DNA of 64,000 bases from Plutella xylostella (GCF_932276165.1 NC_063986.1:9436501-9500500); one strand, 5' to 3'. Positions 1 to 12,486 are shown, counted from the stretch's first letter. Notes: generated by a model not told the origin, from the letters alone. Program-made: numbers and translations.

Positions 1-527
1 TGTTTCTGGTAAATCTAGGAAGAAGTCCTATTGATTAATTATGTTTTTTTTATTGTATACACAAATTCCACAATATTAATTTTCTTTTATTTCCTTTGTG
101 CGCCCTCGTCCTTACCAAGCATTGTACGACAATCAATACACTGCCTATAATATCCCTTGATTGAATTTAAGACTTACAGATGTACTTGATTGACTTGCGG
201 GTTGCGAAATTAAATTAACGGTAAAAATCTTTTTTAATAACGAATAAGATGAATGGAATAAACGAAATCCCAATAGCACATTCTGGTAAAAATAAATTTT
301 ACTTAGTTAAGAGTGTTAAGACTCTTGCTAACCCCAGGCCTACAAAGAGGTGTGCTACAATGTTTACGTATGAATCTGTGGTATAGTAGCTTCACTACGT
401 ACTGATAGACTGATCTAAATTTATTTATGATTTGTTCATAGTTGACGCAAGACTCTTATTATTACTTTAGTATTACATAACTCTTCTCAATATGAAGCGA
501 TTTCTGCATCTGATTAGGTTAGATTAA

Positions 528-565
528 GTAAACACATCAAATGGGTATATATTTGATGTGTTTAC
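528..565. repeat. Perfect short hairpin
   Basis: GTAAACACATCAAAT at 528-542 is followed after an 8-base spacer by its exact reverse complement at 551-565. The 15-bp stem is too short for a typical microRNA precursor. It may be the relic of a fold-back element. Confidence 0.6.
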
Positions 566-1620
566 CCTAACAACCAACATTGTAGTTTTCAATTAAATAC
601 CGTAATCTATATACCTGAAACTGATTTAGCTACGTACTGTAAGTAGAGCTAGATACAATTAGGTACTAAGGTATCTTATTTAGTTGACACTAAATGGCCA
701 TAATTCTCTTATGTAAACATTGTTTAACAGTAAAAGCTAGATTACTTTTTATCATTATGGCTAAACTTATATACACTTAATGCAAAACACCTTCATTCGA
801 GGAAAGGTAGCCCTAGGAAAAAGTTGTTCGATTATCGTACGATAGGACGAGACGTCTTCTCAGCGAAGATAACGCTTACTTCTCACGAAAGAGTCACGGG
901 TTCGAATCTTGTAAGGCGGTTCTCACACTGTCACACATCCATATTATGTTTAAGGAATCCAGTGGTCAACATTAGCATAAATAATAAATGGTATGATCAA
1001 ATTCATTTTGCTCAAACCATTCAGTATTTATGCTGGATGTTTTCTTTGTATTGTTTTAAATAATATACTACTAGCCGTGCGCAGCTTTTATTCTGATTTA
1101 GGGTTAATGTTAAGCTTCTACATTAAAGCTATACCCAACCTAACTTCCTCATCTCGTGTACTGCATAAAGGAAACCGTTATATTATTAAAAGAACAATGG
1201 AGGGAGTCTACACATTCTTTTATTTACAATTTAATTTAATAATGCTACTAAGTAATTTTCGCGTCCGCAGCACCAGTCATTATATTAATGGACCGCGGCC
1301 GGCAACGAATAAGGATGTATTTTCGTTTATCGGTCACATCTTGACGAAGCGCAATACCCAAGCCGCTATCCTTCGCGGAAAACGGAATCCGCAAAATATA
1401 CTAATAGGCTTATTTCAGCTGTTTTAATCTCGATTATCCGCCCAGATCTTGATCGTTTAATTTTTATTAACATCTTCAAAGAAAACATTAACCACGGCCC
1501 GCGCTCGCTACGTAAGGAGACAAATCCCTAATTTATTCAAATAAGGCAATAAAAATCCGTTACAAGAAAAATATTTGAACTCATCAATCAAAGCGGAAAA
1601 GTAGATAGCATCTGCTGTCG

Positions 1621-1865
1621 TCATTTATCAAATCGCGTTGAACCTGACGGTTTGTGATCCAGATTTAAGGTTAAACGTAATGCTTCAATTTCGCGCCGCT
1701 TATAGTTTCCGGGCATTGTTTGTAACGGAACACTTGTAGTGGGTGCAGGCGCAGTGCTGGTGCCAAGTCGATAATTAGTAGGAGCCAGGCTTGGACGAGC
1801 CGTGTGGGCACGCGTCGGGGCTACGGCTTGTAGCGTATGTGGAAGACTTGGGAACAACGTGCACA
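1621..1865 (-). CDS. Possible terminal exon of an unknown gene (weak)
   Basis: An 80-codon frame on the minus strand opens just after a plausible splice acceptor (pyrimidine-rich stretch ending CTTAG, with AG at 1866-1867) and ends in a stop at 1621. The N-terminal half is rich in Ala, Thr and Pro. The C-terminal part (around MPGNYKRREIEALRL) has a mixed, protein-like composition unusual for this AT-rich neighbourhood. I recognise no domain. There is no ATG at the beginning, so it can only be a downstream exon. No matching upstream exon is visible. Chance is a real alternative. Confidence 0.2.
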
Positions 1866-4800
1866 CTAAGCAGAAAGCTTTAAAAACTTCCGTAGAAGTA
1901 ATATAAATTAATTTATCAATCTAACTAAGTACATATGTCAACAAAAAACATTGATTCGTACGTAGTGACGTGATCGACTGATCGTAGCACAAGCTTTTGC
2001 AAAACACAGAACCACAAGATGTGTTGAGTAATGTTTCATCAGAGTAATGCACTGAGCACGCGGAATGTACGTTATTAGTACAATTTAAAAATACATTAAT
2101 AATACAATTGCACAGTCAGCTCCATGTTTAACTCACCAAACGGATCGTATCACGGTACTGTAAGGGCTCATTTTGTTTATTGGCTGAATGTACCGCATGT
2201 TTTAAGAGTATACACAATACTCGTAATATGCGCGAGCTCACACGAGCCGTTAGAAGCTTCGTATAGTAAATTTAATTGATGTTTTAAATTAATGATGCTT
2301 TTGTTACTAAACTTGAACGCTGCGTTGTTGTTTAGCAATTATCTTGTGAGTAATAGATTACCACGCAATGTAAGTAGTAGTAATAAGTACCTAATAAAGA
2401 TGAATTATTCTAGTTATTCAGTTGTTTCAGAAGCGTCCCTTATAAATTTCCGTTTATGTCGCAAGTTGTCGATGCGTTGCCGCTAGTAGAAACACTCATA
2501 AATAGACGTCTTAACTTTCATTCCCGGGCTTGGTACCAGGAGGCGATGTTCCAAGACTTATCCATATTAAAGGACGGCGCCTTTTGAATTTCTTTTTGTA
2601 TTTTATTTGAATGTTTTTGATCCCGAGCACATTCCCTCAGGATGCAATTCATACTCGTGTCTGCGGCGCTCATGTTACATTTATCTTTATTTATAAACAT
2701 TATTTAACCTGTTATGACTTCTATAAATATGTAGACTGAAAAACATGAATAGAGCGATGCATTAAGCGTAATTTATTGTGAACATAATTACAGTTCAGTA
2801 ACGTAACGATGGTTTTGATAACGACTGGCCCAGAAAGCTGGGCAATTTGTAGTTAATTTTGGTTAATGTTATTTGGTGTTTGCATGTCTTTTACTATTTG
2901 TTTGATCGGGGTGAGTTCTCACGGCGTATCTGCGCGATCTGAGCTTCAGTTCTCATGCTCATTTTAATTCAATTGGGCCAAATGTCCATAACGGTTGCTG
3001 GGCTATTACAGTTTTTAATGCACGTTTTTTTTGGACAATCGTAGGAAGCGGTTCCGTTTATGTTCTGTCCAATTTTAAACAGATCACAGCCGTCGACGTC
3101 GTGGTCGTTTTACATGTGTTTAGCCTTTAGAAAGCGTCGCAGGATATGACTAAGTCCTGGTTGAAAGTTTCCTTGTTTAATGCAGCTGCGGGAGTACATA
3201 TCAGTTTCACTTTTTCATTGAAATAAAGGTGATATTCGCGTCACGATCGGGGCCGCGCGTGCTGACCGTATCAACATGGTGTTTGGATCATCCCATCATC
3301 GAGATAACACACTTGTAGATGCGAGTCACAAACTCACAACACTTGTCTTGCGATATTTGTTTATCAACTAGAATACCCTATTGTACGTCTTCTCTTCGTC
3401 CATGCAAAGTTTGTCTGGATGAGATCGCCCTTAGCTATAAGGCCACCATTTGTAAATTATGTTAAATGAGCGTAATATGTAATGTTTTTTGGTGTGCAGA
3501 TAAATTCATTAGGTATGTTAGTAGAGCTGGACTACGGTGTTTGATCGTGTTAAAAAACATCACAAAATTACGATAAGTAGTATGTAGAAATGTAGATACG
3601 TGTATATATATATATATAACGATCGGTCATAAATTGAAAAATCAACATTTATATTAAAAAATACCTACCGTACATTACTATAAAAATATCGTTAAAACAC
3701 ATTTGACTCACTGACAATAACATTACAAACCAAACACGAGTTGAGTATTGAGGGGTATTATTTGTCCAGGTGCACCTGCCGTCTGCTCCTACAAATTCAG
3801 CTCGCCACCAATGCAATTTGCACAGAACATTCTATTTTGTCGACATTTCCATTTTATTTCACAATAAAGGGAACCCAACAAATGACCGGAAAGCTGCGGT
3901 GGTTTACGAGCAGAGATGACTGTCTGTTCGCAGAGCGGCCATCTTAACGACATACCTATAGCCCCACACTGCTGTACCGGATATAGGCTCCACACTAACG
4001 GATATCCGACTACCTCACAGCGCAATAGCAATCAGACAACGGCTCCAATTGATTCAATAATTCGCCTCTATACAATTCAAATCTAGACTTTCTCCACAGT
4101 TCACGTATAGCTTTCAGATAAATACCAGAAAGTTCGGTCCGAAAAAAGTTCACACATTTCCGGTCGCAGTAGTAAAATCGCCGGTTAACTGGGCTCTACT
4201 TTCTAGCTCAAATTAAACGGATGCTTAACCAGCGTTGGTTACAAGAATTAATTAGTTTTGTTCCAGAATAATTTCTCATTAATTTCAACACGGATTCTGG
4301 GAGGCTGGTCGGTGCGTGGTACTCTATATGGTTTAGAGTCAGAAGGGAAATTACCATATGCAAAGGGCATATCACATTGCTTCGTAGGAACACAGAACAG
4401 TAAAGCAACCGAGAGCTTTGTCTCCATTCTGATATATGTATAATTAAATTATTTACTAGCCGTAAGTAATTTAAAGTTATGATACATTAATATTCTTTTG
4501 TTGAGAATAATGATAGAGGAGCGGTTTGCCGTTCAGTAAGAAAATTGTTCAAAGTTATGACTAATTAATATAAAGACAGGACACATGCCGATGATCCTAA
4601 GAGTTATTAACAGAGCTTTCACTAAAGGTGTTTTTAATTTTATTTAAATTATTTATGAACATTTTTATGTACGCGTAGCTGTAATTTAACAACGGCAAAC
4701 GTATTTCCAAATGCGTTTATCATTTCGCTGTTTACACTTATGTATATCCAAGCTCCCACGGTAGGGTTAGTTTAGTAGAAGTGTCACCACGCTGTAATGC

Positions 4801-5970
4801 TAACGTAACATTATACCCTGCAAAGTCAATTTAGGTTAATGATTTTAGATAAAAGTGTCCAATTCCAGTAAATATGATTATAGCAATAGAACACTTTAGG
4901 GCTAAATTATTTAGTGTCTATCTTCTCTAGTTATTGTTTGTTTGCATTTAAATGAACCTTATGGCCTAACTGCAATATTATATTTTCTTATGATATTTAT
5001 CGTATATTCTTTCTTAACCATAAATATCTTGGCTTATACGCAGTTAAAACTTTCTATCTATGGACACTTGGCACATTTCCTACATAATACGATATTATGA
5101 ATACCACTACACCATAAATAATTAAAGAAATGAAATTTCAAGTTAATCCATATATCGAATACGCAGTTTATCAACGTTCCAAATCATTCATAGCATTGGT
5201 ATATTTGAGTACCTTGTTGACCAATTCTTATTTACGCCTATAAACAAAAAACAATCCACGCCCTTATGTACTGAACAAACAATTCAATCCATCTGTGGAC
5301 GGCTCACTGCAAATGCAAATTTCATGATGCATCCACGACCGTATTAACATCTCAAATAGCGGTGCTTAATGCTTAATACGAAACGTATGAAGCGTATGCT
5401 TATTTTCACGGTACCACCCGCGCAGTTAATGCCACATGTCCAGTTACATGTTATGTCACAGTCACAGCCTAGGCCGAACAATCAGCTGTTCTATAGAATG
5501 GCTGGCCGTGGACACCACCGCACACGCAGCTTCGCCAATTCAAAGGCTGACTGGACAAAAGGTATTATGACTATTATTGTAGTGGTGTGTGCAACACGTT
5601 GGAATTGTAATACGTAGTCAAAAACATTTGGTGTCTAACAGTAAGTTATGTTATTTAGTTTTGTTTTTTCCTAGGCACTTATCCTATTTATCGTCCGTGG
5701 CTTCTTAAAAAAAATTCCTTTGTCACCAACTTTATCATCCCAGTTTCGGTCTAGGTCTAATCTCAGTTACGTCCAGTGTTTGCAGGAACAGCTAGTTAAC
5801 AATAATAATACACTAATGTCTGGAACATGTTCGTCTCCCCTTCCTGATAGATATTGCTACTATATAACCCTTACAGCTAATAAATACTTCATTATAGTGT
5901 GCTGGGACCTTTATATTGCGTTTAATAAGGCGATGGCGCTTATTATGCACTCCTGTGGATTGTTTATTAC

Positions 5971-6137
5971 TCACTCTCTAAATCGACGGTCGAGATAGAG
6001 TCGTGTTAGCGCTGCAGTTTTGGTTTTCCGAAGCTTTGGGGCGCTGCACTAATCATAATCACGGCTCTATCTTGTTGTATTCAAGGTGCCGATTACGTGA
6101 CTATATTCGTTCATTCGTTTGTCGATTTAGAGAGTGA
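5971..6137. mobile_element. Fold-back relative of family A, 17-bp terminal inverted repeats
   Basis: The ends TCACTCTCTAAATCGAC (5971-5987) and its exact reverse complement (6121-6137) enclose 133 bp. The right part is family A in minus orientation: reverse complements of its GAACGAACG and AGATAGAG blocks lie at about 6057-6116. The left part repeats the AGATAGAGTCGTG block in plus orientation (about 5993-6005). The element therefore looks like two partial family A units joined tail to tail. I see no coding capacity. Confidence 0.6.
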
Positions 6138-6891
6138 CCAAGCTTTTCTAGCTATCTGTTGCAAATATACCCACCGTTATAAATTTTAAGTTCACTTTTT
6201 AACGTCAGTAAGTTATAATTTAACTCAACAATGTGAACAAAATTCAGAGACCCCATATCCGTTTAGTACTTTCGTAGTTTACCAAACGGCTTAACGCAAA
6301 TACGTGACAGAAAATGCAATAAAGTGAGGACAATGCTAAGTATACGTACTTTATTTGCTGTATGTACCGATGAAAAAAGAGAGTGAACTTTTATTTGACA
6401 CACAGCCAACAATATTATGGCCGCGTACATAGGCAGGTAAGTATAAGAAATGCGTTTTATTACACCTTTTGAAAATGAAACGTGGAATTTCTAAGAGTTA
6501 TTAACCCTAAGGCAGAAAAAATATGTAAAATATACATTGTTCCTTAGCAATAAAAAGGGTGATGAAAACATTTGAATTCCATGTAATTTTCAGGAAATGA
6601 CGTTCATCAACCCGATTGGTTTTGTGCCTTGAGCATCCTGTATATGAGGAGTTATCAAAGGCTCATAGATATCTATCGGAAGCGAATACAGCCCCTCATA
6701 CTAAGTGCAGGATTACTCCATAAAATGTTCATTCAAGACAGGGTCACTAACTTCATTTAACATTATAGTGCTTATCCTTCCGCTCGTAACCTTGTTGCAT
6801 CGATTAAATAATTATAAAGACGTCTAGTTTGAGCTGATTACATTATCTATTTAGATCTGAGAAGCTCTTTTTTACGACGTGTATTGCCTTT

Positions 6892-7024
6892 TGCCGTTGG
6901 ACTGATGATCTGCGGAAGGTAGCGGGAAGCCGCTGTGTGCAGATGGCGGGTGACCGTTTGGGGTGGAGATCGTTAGGAGAGGCCTTTGTCCAACAGTGAA
7001 CTATGGAAGGCTGAGAGAGAGAGA
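6892..7024 (+). mobile_element. 5'-truncated RTE-type LINE 3' end
   Basis: The 133-bp insert carries the motif GGAGAGGCCTTTGTCCAACA, close to the widespread lepidopteran RTE-type 3' ending, and finishes in a (GA)n tail. It is flanked by perfect 11-bp direct repeats GTATTGCCTTT at 6881-6891 and 7025-7035, a target-site duplication that fixes both ends. Only the last part of the reverse-transcriptase gene and the 3' terminus were copied, as is usual for target-primed reverse transcription. Assignment to RTE is from the terminal motif only. Confidence 0.7.
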
Positions 7025-7035
7025 GTATTGCCTTT

Positions 7036-7275
7036 AAACTTTCCAAAAGACCCCTTTTCGCAGCATAAACATACCTTATGTAGAATTTAAAATGATCGAT
7101 TGATGTATACAGATTGTTCCAAAAAGGGTATATTAAGCCGAAAGGGGTCACGTGACTTTTTACCATGGAGAGCAGTTTTTTTAGCGGATTTCCAAAAATC
7201 GTAGAACAAAAGCTTTCAAGGTGACCACCTGAGTGACTCCGTGTCGATTTTGCAACACCCTGTATACGTTCTTTC
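7036..7275 (-). repeat. Probable interspersed repeat hosting the RTE fragment
   Basis: Read on the minus strand this begins TACAGGGTGTTGCAAAATCG and continues in a style seen in dispersed insect repeats. The RTE fragment interrupts its other end. A similar ACAGGGTGG start is present near 63665. I cannot assign a superfamily, and no inverted partner end is obvious. Confidence 0.3.
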
Positions 7276-9081
7276 AAGTGTCAAATAAAGTTTACTAATA
7301 TTTGGCTCAATTTAGTATCAAGTGCGAGAAGAGCCATAAAAATCTGGCTTTATTAGCACTAACTTATACCTTATTAAATTGTGTTATTTATGTTTTTTTT
7401 CAGGTAAGCGACTGCAGGAATAATTATGCACAGCTGAGATAACTTATTTGTGAGTAATTAAACAATGTTTATAGTCTTCCGTGTTGCTGCCAATTTGATC
7501 TTACCTGAGACGTTATTAAACACAGAGATTTACGTTAACGATTTTGATAACGTTAAAATACGTCGCATGGATATTTTTGACGGAGTAATAACACGGCTAA
7601 TGACACCAAGGAGCAGCTCTAAAACTCAGGAATTCTCTCTGAATCATAAATTGTGTTTATTCTCAGTACTAAATAAAGTAAAATAAAGGGTGCGTGTGCG
7701 AAGGAGCACCGCGTCGCTGTTGAATAGTTTATTTTTTCACAAACAGTTACTGCTTTTGCAAGTATCGTACCCTTAAAATATTCATGACCATTTAAAATAA
7801 ATAAACGAAATCTTGCTCCATTAAACGCATATCTGCGCTTCCAGCCGCAACGCCACAGGTGTACAAATAATTACTTTTTCATTAAAAACTCTATTTTTCA
7901 AGAATATTCCCGTCTGAAATTCCTTAAACCAACAACGATGGTTGGCGCATGTCTGCTAGCTTTTTGTGCCAATTATCGTTTTTTTATGCGCAGGAGTTTT
8001 TAATGTTGCAGCACGGTGGCAGTTGACGTATCATGCCTCGCGAGTGCTCATCTTGATATTAATTACACCATGATTTAGCCGAGGCGCATTACCGTGCTAT
8101 TTATAGAGGAGAGCGTAGAAAGAACTTGTAATGCCGCCGTTGTAAGGAGAGGCCCGCGCCGCCGCCGCCGCACTCTTTCCCGCCACTAATTTCTTTCTCG
8201 TCTAAATGTTATTAATTACTGCCATTTATAGAAAACGTATCAGTATGTTAATGTGTATAGCATCAATCACATTTGTAGCGTCGCCGTTCAGATGTTACTA
8301 AATGTTGCTGTATAAAGTGGTCAAGTGCGTGCGTCTATCGCCGCGGGAGTCACACGGCACTATTTGGAATTAATAAAACAGACTTTTTTTACTTTCTTTT
8401 TATAGACGGACTGCTATTATAAATATTATTCTGCCGTACTGTTTTATATCAAACAAGGAATGCCTGCGTATCTGGTCTTTACACTTTATATAAATATATT
8501 TTCATTCTACACCATCGGAGAAGCACACTAATCTATTTGACTGGTTCTGAATATTATCTGCGGAGCACCTGTTTTCTTTGCATAATGGGGCATTGTATTC
8601 AAATCTACTCCTGATGCTGGCCACTGGGGTGTTATGATAGAGATAAACTCGTTACAGGTACGATTAAAATTTATTAGTGTGCATGGTGTAATTAGCCGTT
8701 GTAATTGTAACCTGCAGAACTCTACATGCAGTCTCGCCGGAGGCACACATTGAGTGATGGCGTCCACCGGCCAGCATTCGGGCCTCCGCTTCCGCCGTAC
8801 GCTCCACCTTAAATTGAATCATTATTCATCTAATAATTGATTGGCATGACGACTCGCAATTCGTTCCCTTTAACTAAGCGCTAGTAAAACGGCACGTCCA
8901 ACTGTTTCACACAGGTGTAATAGCCACTTTATAGCGAGTGATATTTCAAGCGGTGTCAAATCGGCGACGTTCTCACGCCGCGTCATCGGCCCCGTTACCG
9001 GTAACACACTGCACTAGACGAATTCACGCCACTTTCCATTTTTCTCGAGCCATTTCCTCGGACACACGCTCGCGGATCGGC
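7276..9081. other. Non-coding stretch with a CpG-rich block
   Basis: No gene is seen. The 7930-8200 portion alternates homeodomain-like AT cores (TTAATTAC, ATTAATTAC) with a GC block at about 8140-8190 that includes (GCC)n. That composition is common in developmental enhancers but is not specific. Confidence 0.5.
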
Positions 9082-9216
9082 GGGGTCACTATATACGACA
9101 ATAAACTAAGTATAGTACCACTGCTGCGTGAGCCACGACTCTATCTCGTTGTTTTAACGGGCCGATTGCACGACAGCTCTCTTTCGTCGTTTTTCGTCAG
9201 TATGGAGTAACCCACG
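9082..9216 (-). mobile_element. Family A short repeat, copy (minus)
   Basis: A near full-length copy of the ~135-bp family A repeat. The plus strand opens with GGGGTCACTATATACGAC and ends with the reverse complement of GGGTTACTCCATACTGACG. Internal blocks AGAGCTGTCGTGCAATCGG and GAGATAGAGTCGTGG are present in reverse orientation. There is no open frame of note. Confidence 0.7.
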
Positions 9217-9573
9217 GGATCCGGGCCGCGCCGCGCTGACCGACATCTCACGTCCAGTGCACGGCTACATTTCGACTGTTACCAATTCGGAAACACGTAT
9301 TAGTCACCTGTCAATCATAGATAGAACCAATCGCTAATTTGCTCGTGGCGTGCCTCCGTATTTATTTATTTATTTATTAGTATTAGGGAAACAGACAGTA
9401 TCATAATACAATAAATTAAAGTTCTTAATTAATACATAGACCAGTAAAGTTTCCACTATTAGATAGAACTTAAACTAAGGCAATAAGTTAATTATTAAAA
9501 AAAAAAAAAAATATTAACAAAGTTGTAAATACAAGTACTTTTTACCAAAACAGAAACTAAATTACATCTAAAA

Positions 9574-9657
9574 TTAATTTCTTAAATTTAGTATAATTTG
9601 TTTTTTGTAAATATTAAAACTGAAATGAAGTGGATCTAAATGGTTAAACTTATTATT
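9574..9657 (-). pseudogene. Detached C-terminus of the CR1 LINE ORF2
   Basis: This is the last 27 codons and stop of the LINE polyprotein, cut off from the rest by the LTR element at 9663-12658. The frame matches that of the 12659-13465 segment once a single ATAAT target copy is kept. The residues are Asn/Lys/Phe/Ile-rich, like the end of the upstream part. The A15 run at about 9497-9511 belongs to the LINE 3' UTR. Confidence 0.65.
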
Positions 9658-9662
9658 ATAAT

Positions 9663-9834
9663 TGTAGAATCGTCCTAATAATATATTATCTTAGTGTTTA
9701 TGCCCGCTAACAGATGTCACTATCTAATTGCCTGCATCGCGGTATTAAGATTTCTTTTGATACAATGACTTTCTGGTTGTTACAAATATACGTTACTTCT
9801 GTCAGCAAATAGTGGTTTGACTTGGACTTGTTCA
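9663..9834 (+). repeat. 5' LTR of the gag-only BEL/Pao element
   Basis: 172 bp, TG...CA ends, apparently identical to the 3' copy at 12487-12658. It supplies the promoter for the genomic transcript. No TATA box was picked out with confidence. Confidence 0.9.
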
Positions 9835-9852
9835 TGGTCCTTCGAGCCGGAT
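9835..9852 (+). other. Primer-binding site, tRNA-Tyr type
   Basis: TGGTCCTTCGAGCCGGAT directly follows the LTR. Its reverse complement matches, from memory, the last 18 bases (including CCA) of animal tRNA-Tyr. The position and the leading TGG are as expected for a minus-strand primer site. Confidence 0.7.
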
Positions 9853-10467
9853 TGCGGAATCAGAAAGTCAAATTTTGATCCGACGCTAGTATCGGGGAAC
9901 AAATAGTCCCTGAAGGTGCTTCGGGTGGTTGGCCTGAGCGTCAGCCAGCGAGAGCAGCCAGTGCAGCGCGGACAGCTCCAGCATCGGCAGAGTTCTTGTG
10001 TGCCCAGCGACTGACGGCAGCAGTGGCGCCGCGAGCAGCGTCACCACGTCGGTCCACGCGTCAAAAGGACGAGCAAGAGAGAAAGTGTATCACAGGAATC
10101 ACAGAAACCCGGTAACCACCAAGTGAACGAAACGTGAGTACATTTTGACATTATCAGCTCAGAGAGTCCCTCAAAAGTGTCAGTGTCATCAGTGATCAGT
10201 GAACCTTAGAATAATTAATTGAAGTGACAGTGTCAGTATGGACAGTAAGAAAATAGAATTATTATCTGTAGTTGAAACGCTCTCTTCTCTTTGGTAGACA
10301 GTAGGTAGTTAGAATAATTATTTAGTCTTAGAATAATTTTACAAATATTAGTCAAACGGGAACCTATGCCCGATCTTGGATCTGTGAAAAAACAAATTTA
10401 AAACTTGTAAAATTTTCAAAATTTCTTTGACATATCAAAATTCCAAACATTGTCTACGTCTATCAAA

Positions 10468-12123
10468 ATGTCTTTTTGTGTAAAAGGTCAACTTGGATTA
10501 ATTTCTCATATTGCAAGAGCGTATGAAAACTATAAAAAGGCACCAAATGACCGGTTAACTAAAGAATCATACTTACAAACCAGACTAGAGGCATTAGAGG
10601 CTCAATTCAAAATTGTTACTGATACTCATACAAAGATACTGTCTGAAGCATCCGATGAAATATTAGATAACCACGAATATTTCTCAAGCGACATGTACTC
10701 GGAGGTAGAAGAATCGTACTTTATGTACAAGTCAGACCTAAAGGAAGCTCTATCCCGCGTCGTGTCTAGTGCATCGGCTGCTTCTGATGAGATAAACAAA
10801 CAAGCAAATACCAAGGGGGGATCTCATGTTCACTTGCCTAAACTTATAATTCCGGTGTTTTCTGGCACATATGTAGAATGGATATCATTTAGAGACTTAT
10901 TCTTATCATTGGTCCACAACAACGATGCATTAGACAATGTACAAAAAATGCATTATTTAAAGGCGCACCTCTCTGGGGAAGCTGAGCAGCTCTTACGGCA
11001 TGTACCAATCACAGCTGCAACTTACGACGAGGCCTGGGTGACGTTAAATAATAGGTATAATAATAAGAAGTACTTGGTCAATTGTCTAATGCAACGATTT
11101 ATGGATCAACCTACCATTGTAAATGAAACAGCTGGTGCAATCAAAAATGTACTAGATTTAGTGAATGACACGTTGAACGGTTTGAGGAATCTAGGTGTAC
11201 AAACCGAGTCTTGGGATGTGTTCATCATTCACGTGGTTTGCTCAAGGTTGGACTCTGAATCCCGAAAAAGTTGGGAAGTTAAAATAAGTACCTCGAACGA
11301 ACTGCCAACCTTGAACGAATTAATGCAGTATCTAGAAGCTCGATACAGATCCCTTGAATTCCTAGACACCGAACCAAAACCAACACATTTACATGCAATG
11401 CACGCAACTGCCACCAGTGGCCATGCAGGAACCATAGGGTGTGCCTACTGCAACAAACGTGGCCACAAAATCATCCACTGCAAGGAATTCTGTAAGCTAC
11501 AATATGAAGCACGACACAAGTTTGTTATAACCAACAGGCTATGCTATAATTGCATAGGCCGTAATCACTCTGCCAATAGCTGCCGCTCCATCAACACATG
11601 CCGCATCTGTTATCATCATCACCACTCATTGCTTCATTCGACGCCAGCTTCGGGGTCGCATGTGGGTGGATCCAAATCATCACTGGCCGTAGAAGTCAAG
11701 GCAACAGGTACCAATGCCAAAGCAGCATCGGATAACCCTGGATCATTACCATCGAATACAGTCCACCGTTCGAATCAACTAGCATCATTCCATTGTCATC
11801 AAATCAACAGCATGCATACAAAAAATACATCAGGTGACAACGGTAAGCAAATGAATGAAGGCGGCCACAAATTGAGAATCGACAGGGCCAACACACATTC
11901 AGCTTGGTCACGTCACTCAAGCCATTGGTCATCATTCAAAAGAAGCCGAGTATCAAAACGTTCGAGGAAATCATTCAGCACACAGTCCCACGCTCACGAC
12001 CCATCCATCAATCACTCATCTGCATGTCCTACCGATCCATTCAGTCACAGCTCTGAAGTCCAGTCCAGTTGGAGACGAACTTGGATTTCTAATAATCATC
12101 ATCCCCAGGTCGGTAGTTATTAG
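10468..12123 (+). CDS. gag: Gag protein of a BEL/Pao retrotransposon
   Basis: This is the structural protein that would assemble the particle and bind the element RNA. I start at the first ATG (AAAATG, 10468), giving 551 residues; the frame is open a few codons upstream but only from TTG. Residues from about 125 (LPKLIIPVFSGTYVEWISFRD) match the conserved capsid-region motif of BEL/Pao Gag. Two zinc knuckles follow: C325-C328-H333-C338 and C359-C362-H367-C372. After residue ~400 the protein turns Ser/His/Thr-rich and low in complexity, with no protease Asp motif in frame. Another frame over about 11900-12060 is also open, so the tail may be a shifted protease relic. The frame stops cleanly, and 363 non-coding bases separate it from the 3' LTR. 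Confidence 0.85.
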   Translation: MSFCVKGQLGLISHIARAYENYKKAPNDRLTKESYLQTRLEALEAQFKIVTDTHTKILSEASDEILDNHEYFSSDMYSEVEESYFMYKSDLKEALSRVVSSASAASDEINKQANTKGGSHVHLPKLIIPVFSGTYVEWISFRDLFLSLVHNNDALDNVQKMHYLKAHLSGEAEQLLRHVPITAATYDEAWVTLNNRYNNKKYLVNCLMQRFMDQPTIVNETAGAIKNVLDLVNDTLNGLRNLGVQTESWDVFIIHVVCSRLDSESRKSWEVKISTSNELPTLNELMQYLEARYRSLEFLDTEPKPTHLHAMHATATSGHAGTIGCAYCNKRGHKIIHCKEFCKLQYEARHKFVITNRLCYNCIGRNHSANSCRSINTCRICYHHHHSLLHSTPASGSHVGGSKSSLAVEVKATGTNAKAASDNPGSLPSNTVHRSNQLASFHCHQINSMHTKNTSGDNGKQMNEGGHKLRIDRANTHSAWSRHSSHWSSFKRSRVSKRSRKSFSTQSHAHDPSINHSSACPTDPFSHSSEVQSSWRRTWISNNHHPQVGSY

Positions 12124-12444
12124 GTAGATTGATTACGCAAATTGTCGAAAAAATTGGGTCGTAGTATCGTATTTCGTGATAGTAAATTGTATTGCAAATT
12201 AACTATGTTAAAATTTTATCTTATCTGTCATCAACTGTTATCGTTCATCATTTGATATATTGTTATGTTGTATATGTATTTATGTCTTTTGCAAATTCTT
12301 CATAAAACCGAGTACCAATCTGTCTCAACCAAAGCGTGTATTTTCTACTAAATAGTTTTAAGATCGCGCAAGGTGCATATCGATGCAATTTTTATATACC
12401 TTTTGTTTCTATCAATGCATCTTGTGACACCCCCTTGACCTCAT

Positions 12445-12486
12445 GGTGGGCGGTAGTTAAGAACTATATGTTCTTGGTGGGCGGTA
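12445..12486 (+). other. Polypurine tract region with a duplicated GGTGGGCGGTA
   Basis: GGTGGGCGGTA occurs at 12445-12455 and again at 12476-12486, the second copy abutting the 3' LTR. The adjacent copy is in the position of the plus-strand primer. The upstream copy could be a second tract or a local duplication. Confidence 0.6.

Larger units (their letters stand above)
1..5970. other. AT-rich non-coding stretch
   Basis: No transposon or host protein is recognisable here. Open frames are short, AT-driven and without motifs. The only items noted are a perfect 15-bp hairpin (528-565), a possible terminal exon on the minus strand (1621-1865) and a short TA microsatellite near 3603-3618. Slightly GC-richer islands, for example 1290-1390 and 3890-4020, stand out from the background and could be regulatory, but nothing identifies them. 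Confidence 0.6.

Noticed and set aside
828..917. tRNA-like segment ending GGGTTCGAATCTTG
   Set aside because: It has a B-box-like motif, but the A box is poor, no cloverleaf forms, and no SINE body or A-tail follows.
993..1427. 144-codon plus-strand frame
   Set aside because: Mostly AT-rich residues with no domain. Its GC-richer 3' part looks like a non-coding island.
2518..2700. 60-codon minus-strand frame containing MSAADTSMNCILREC
   Set aside because: Composition is fair, but there is no domain, splice context or neighbour to support it.
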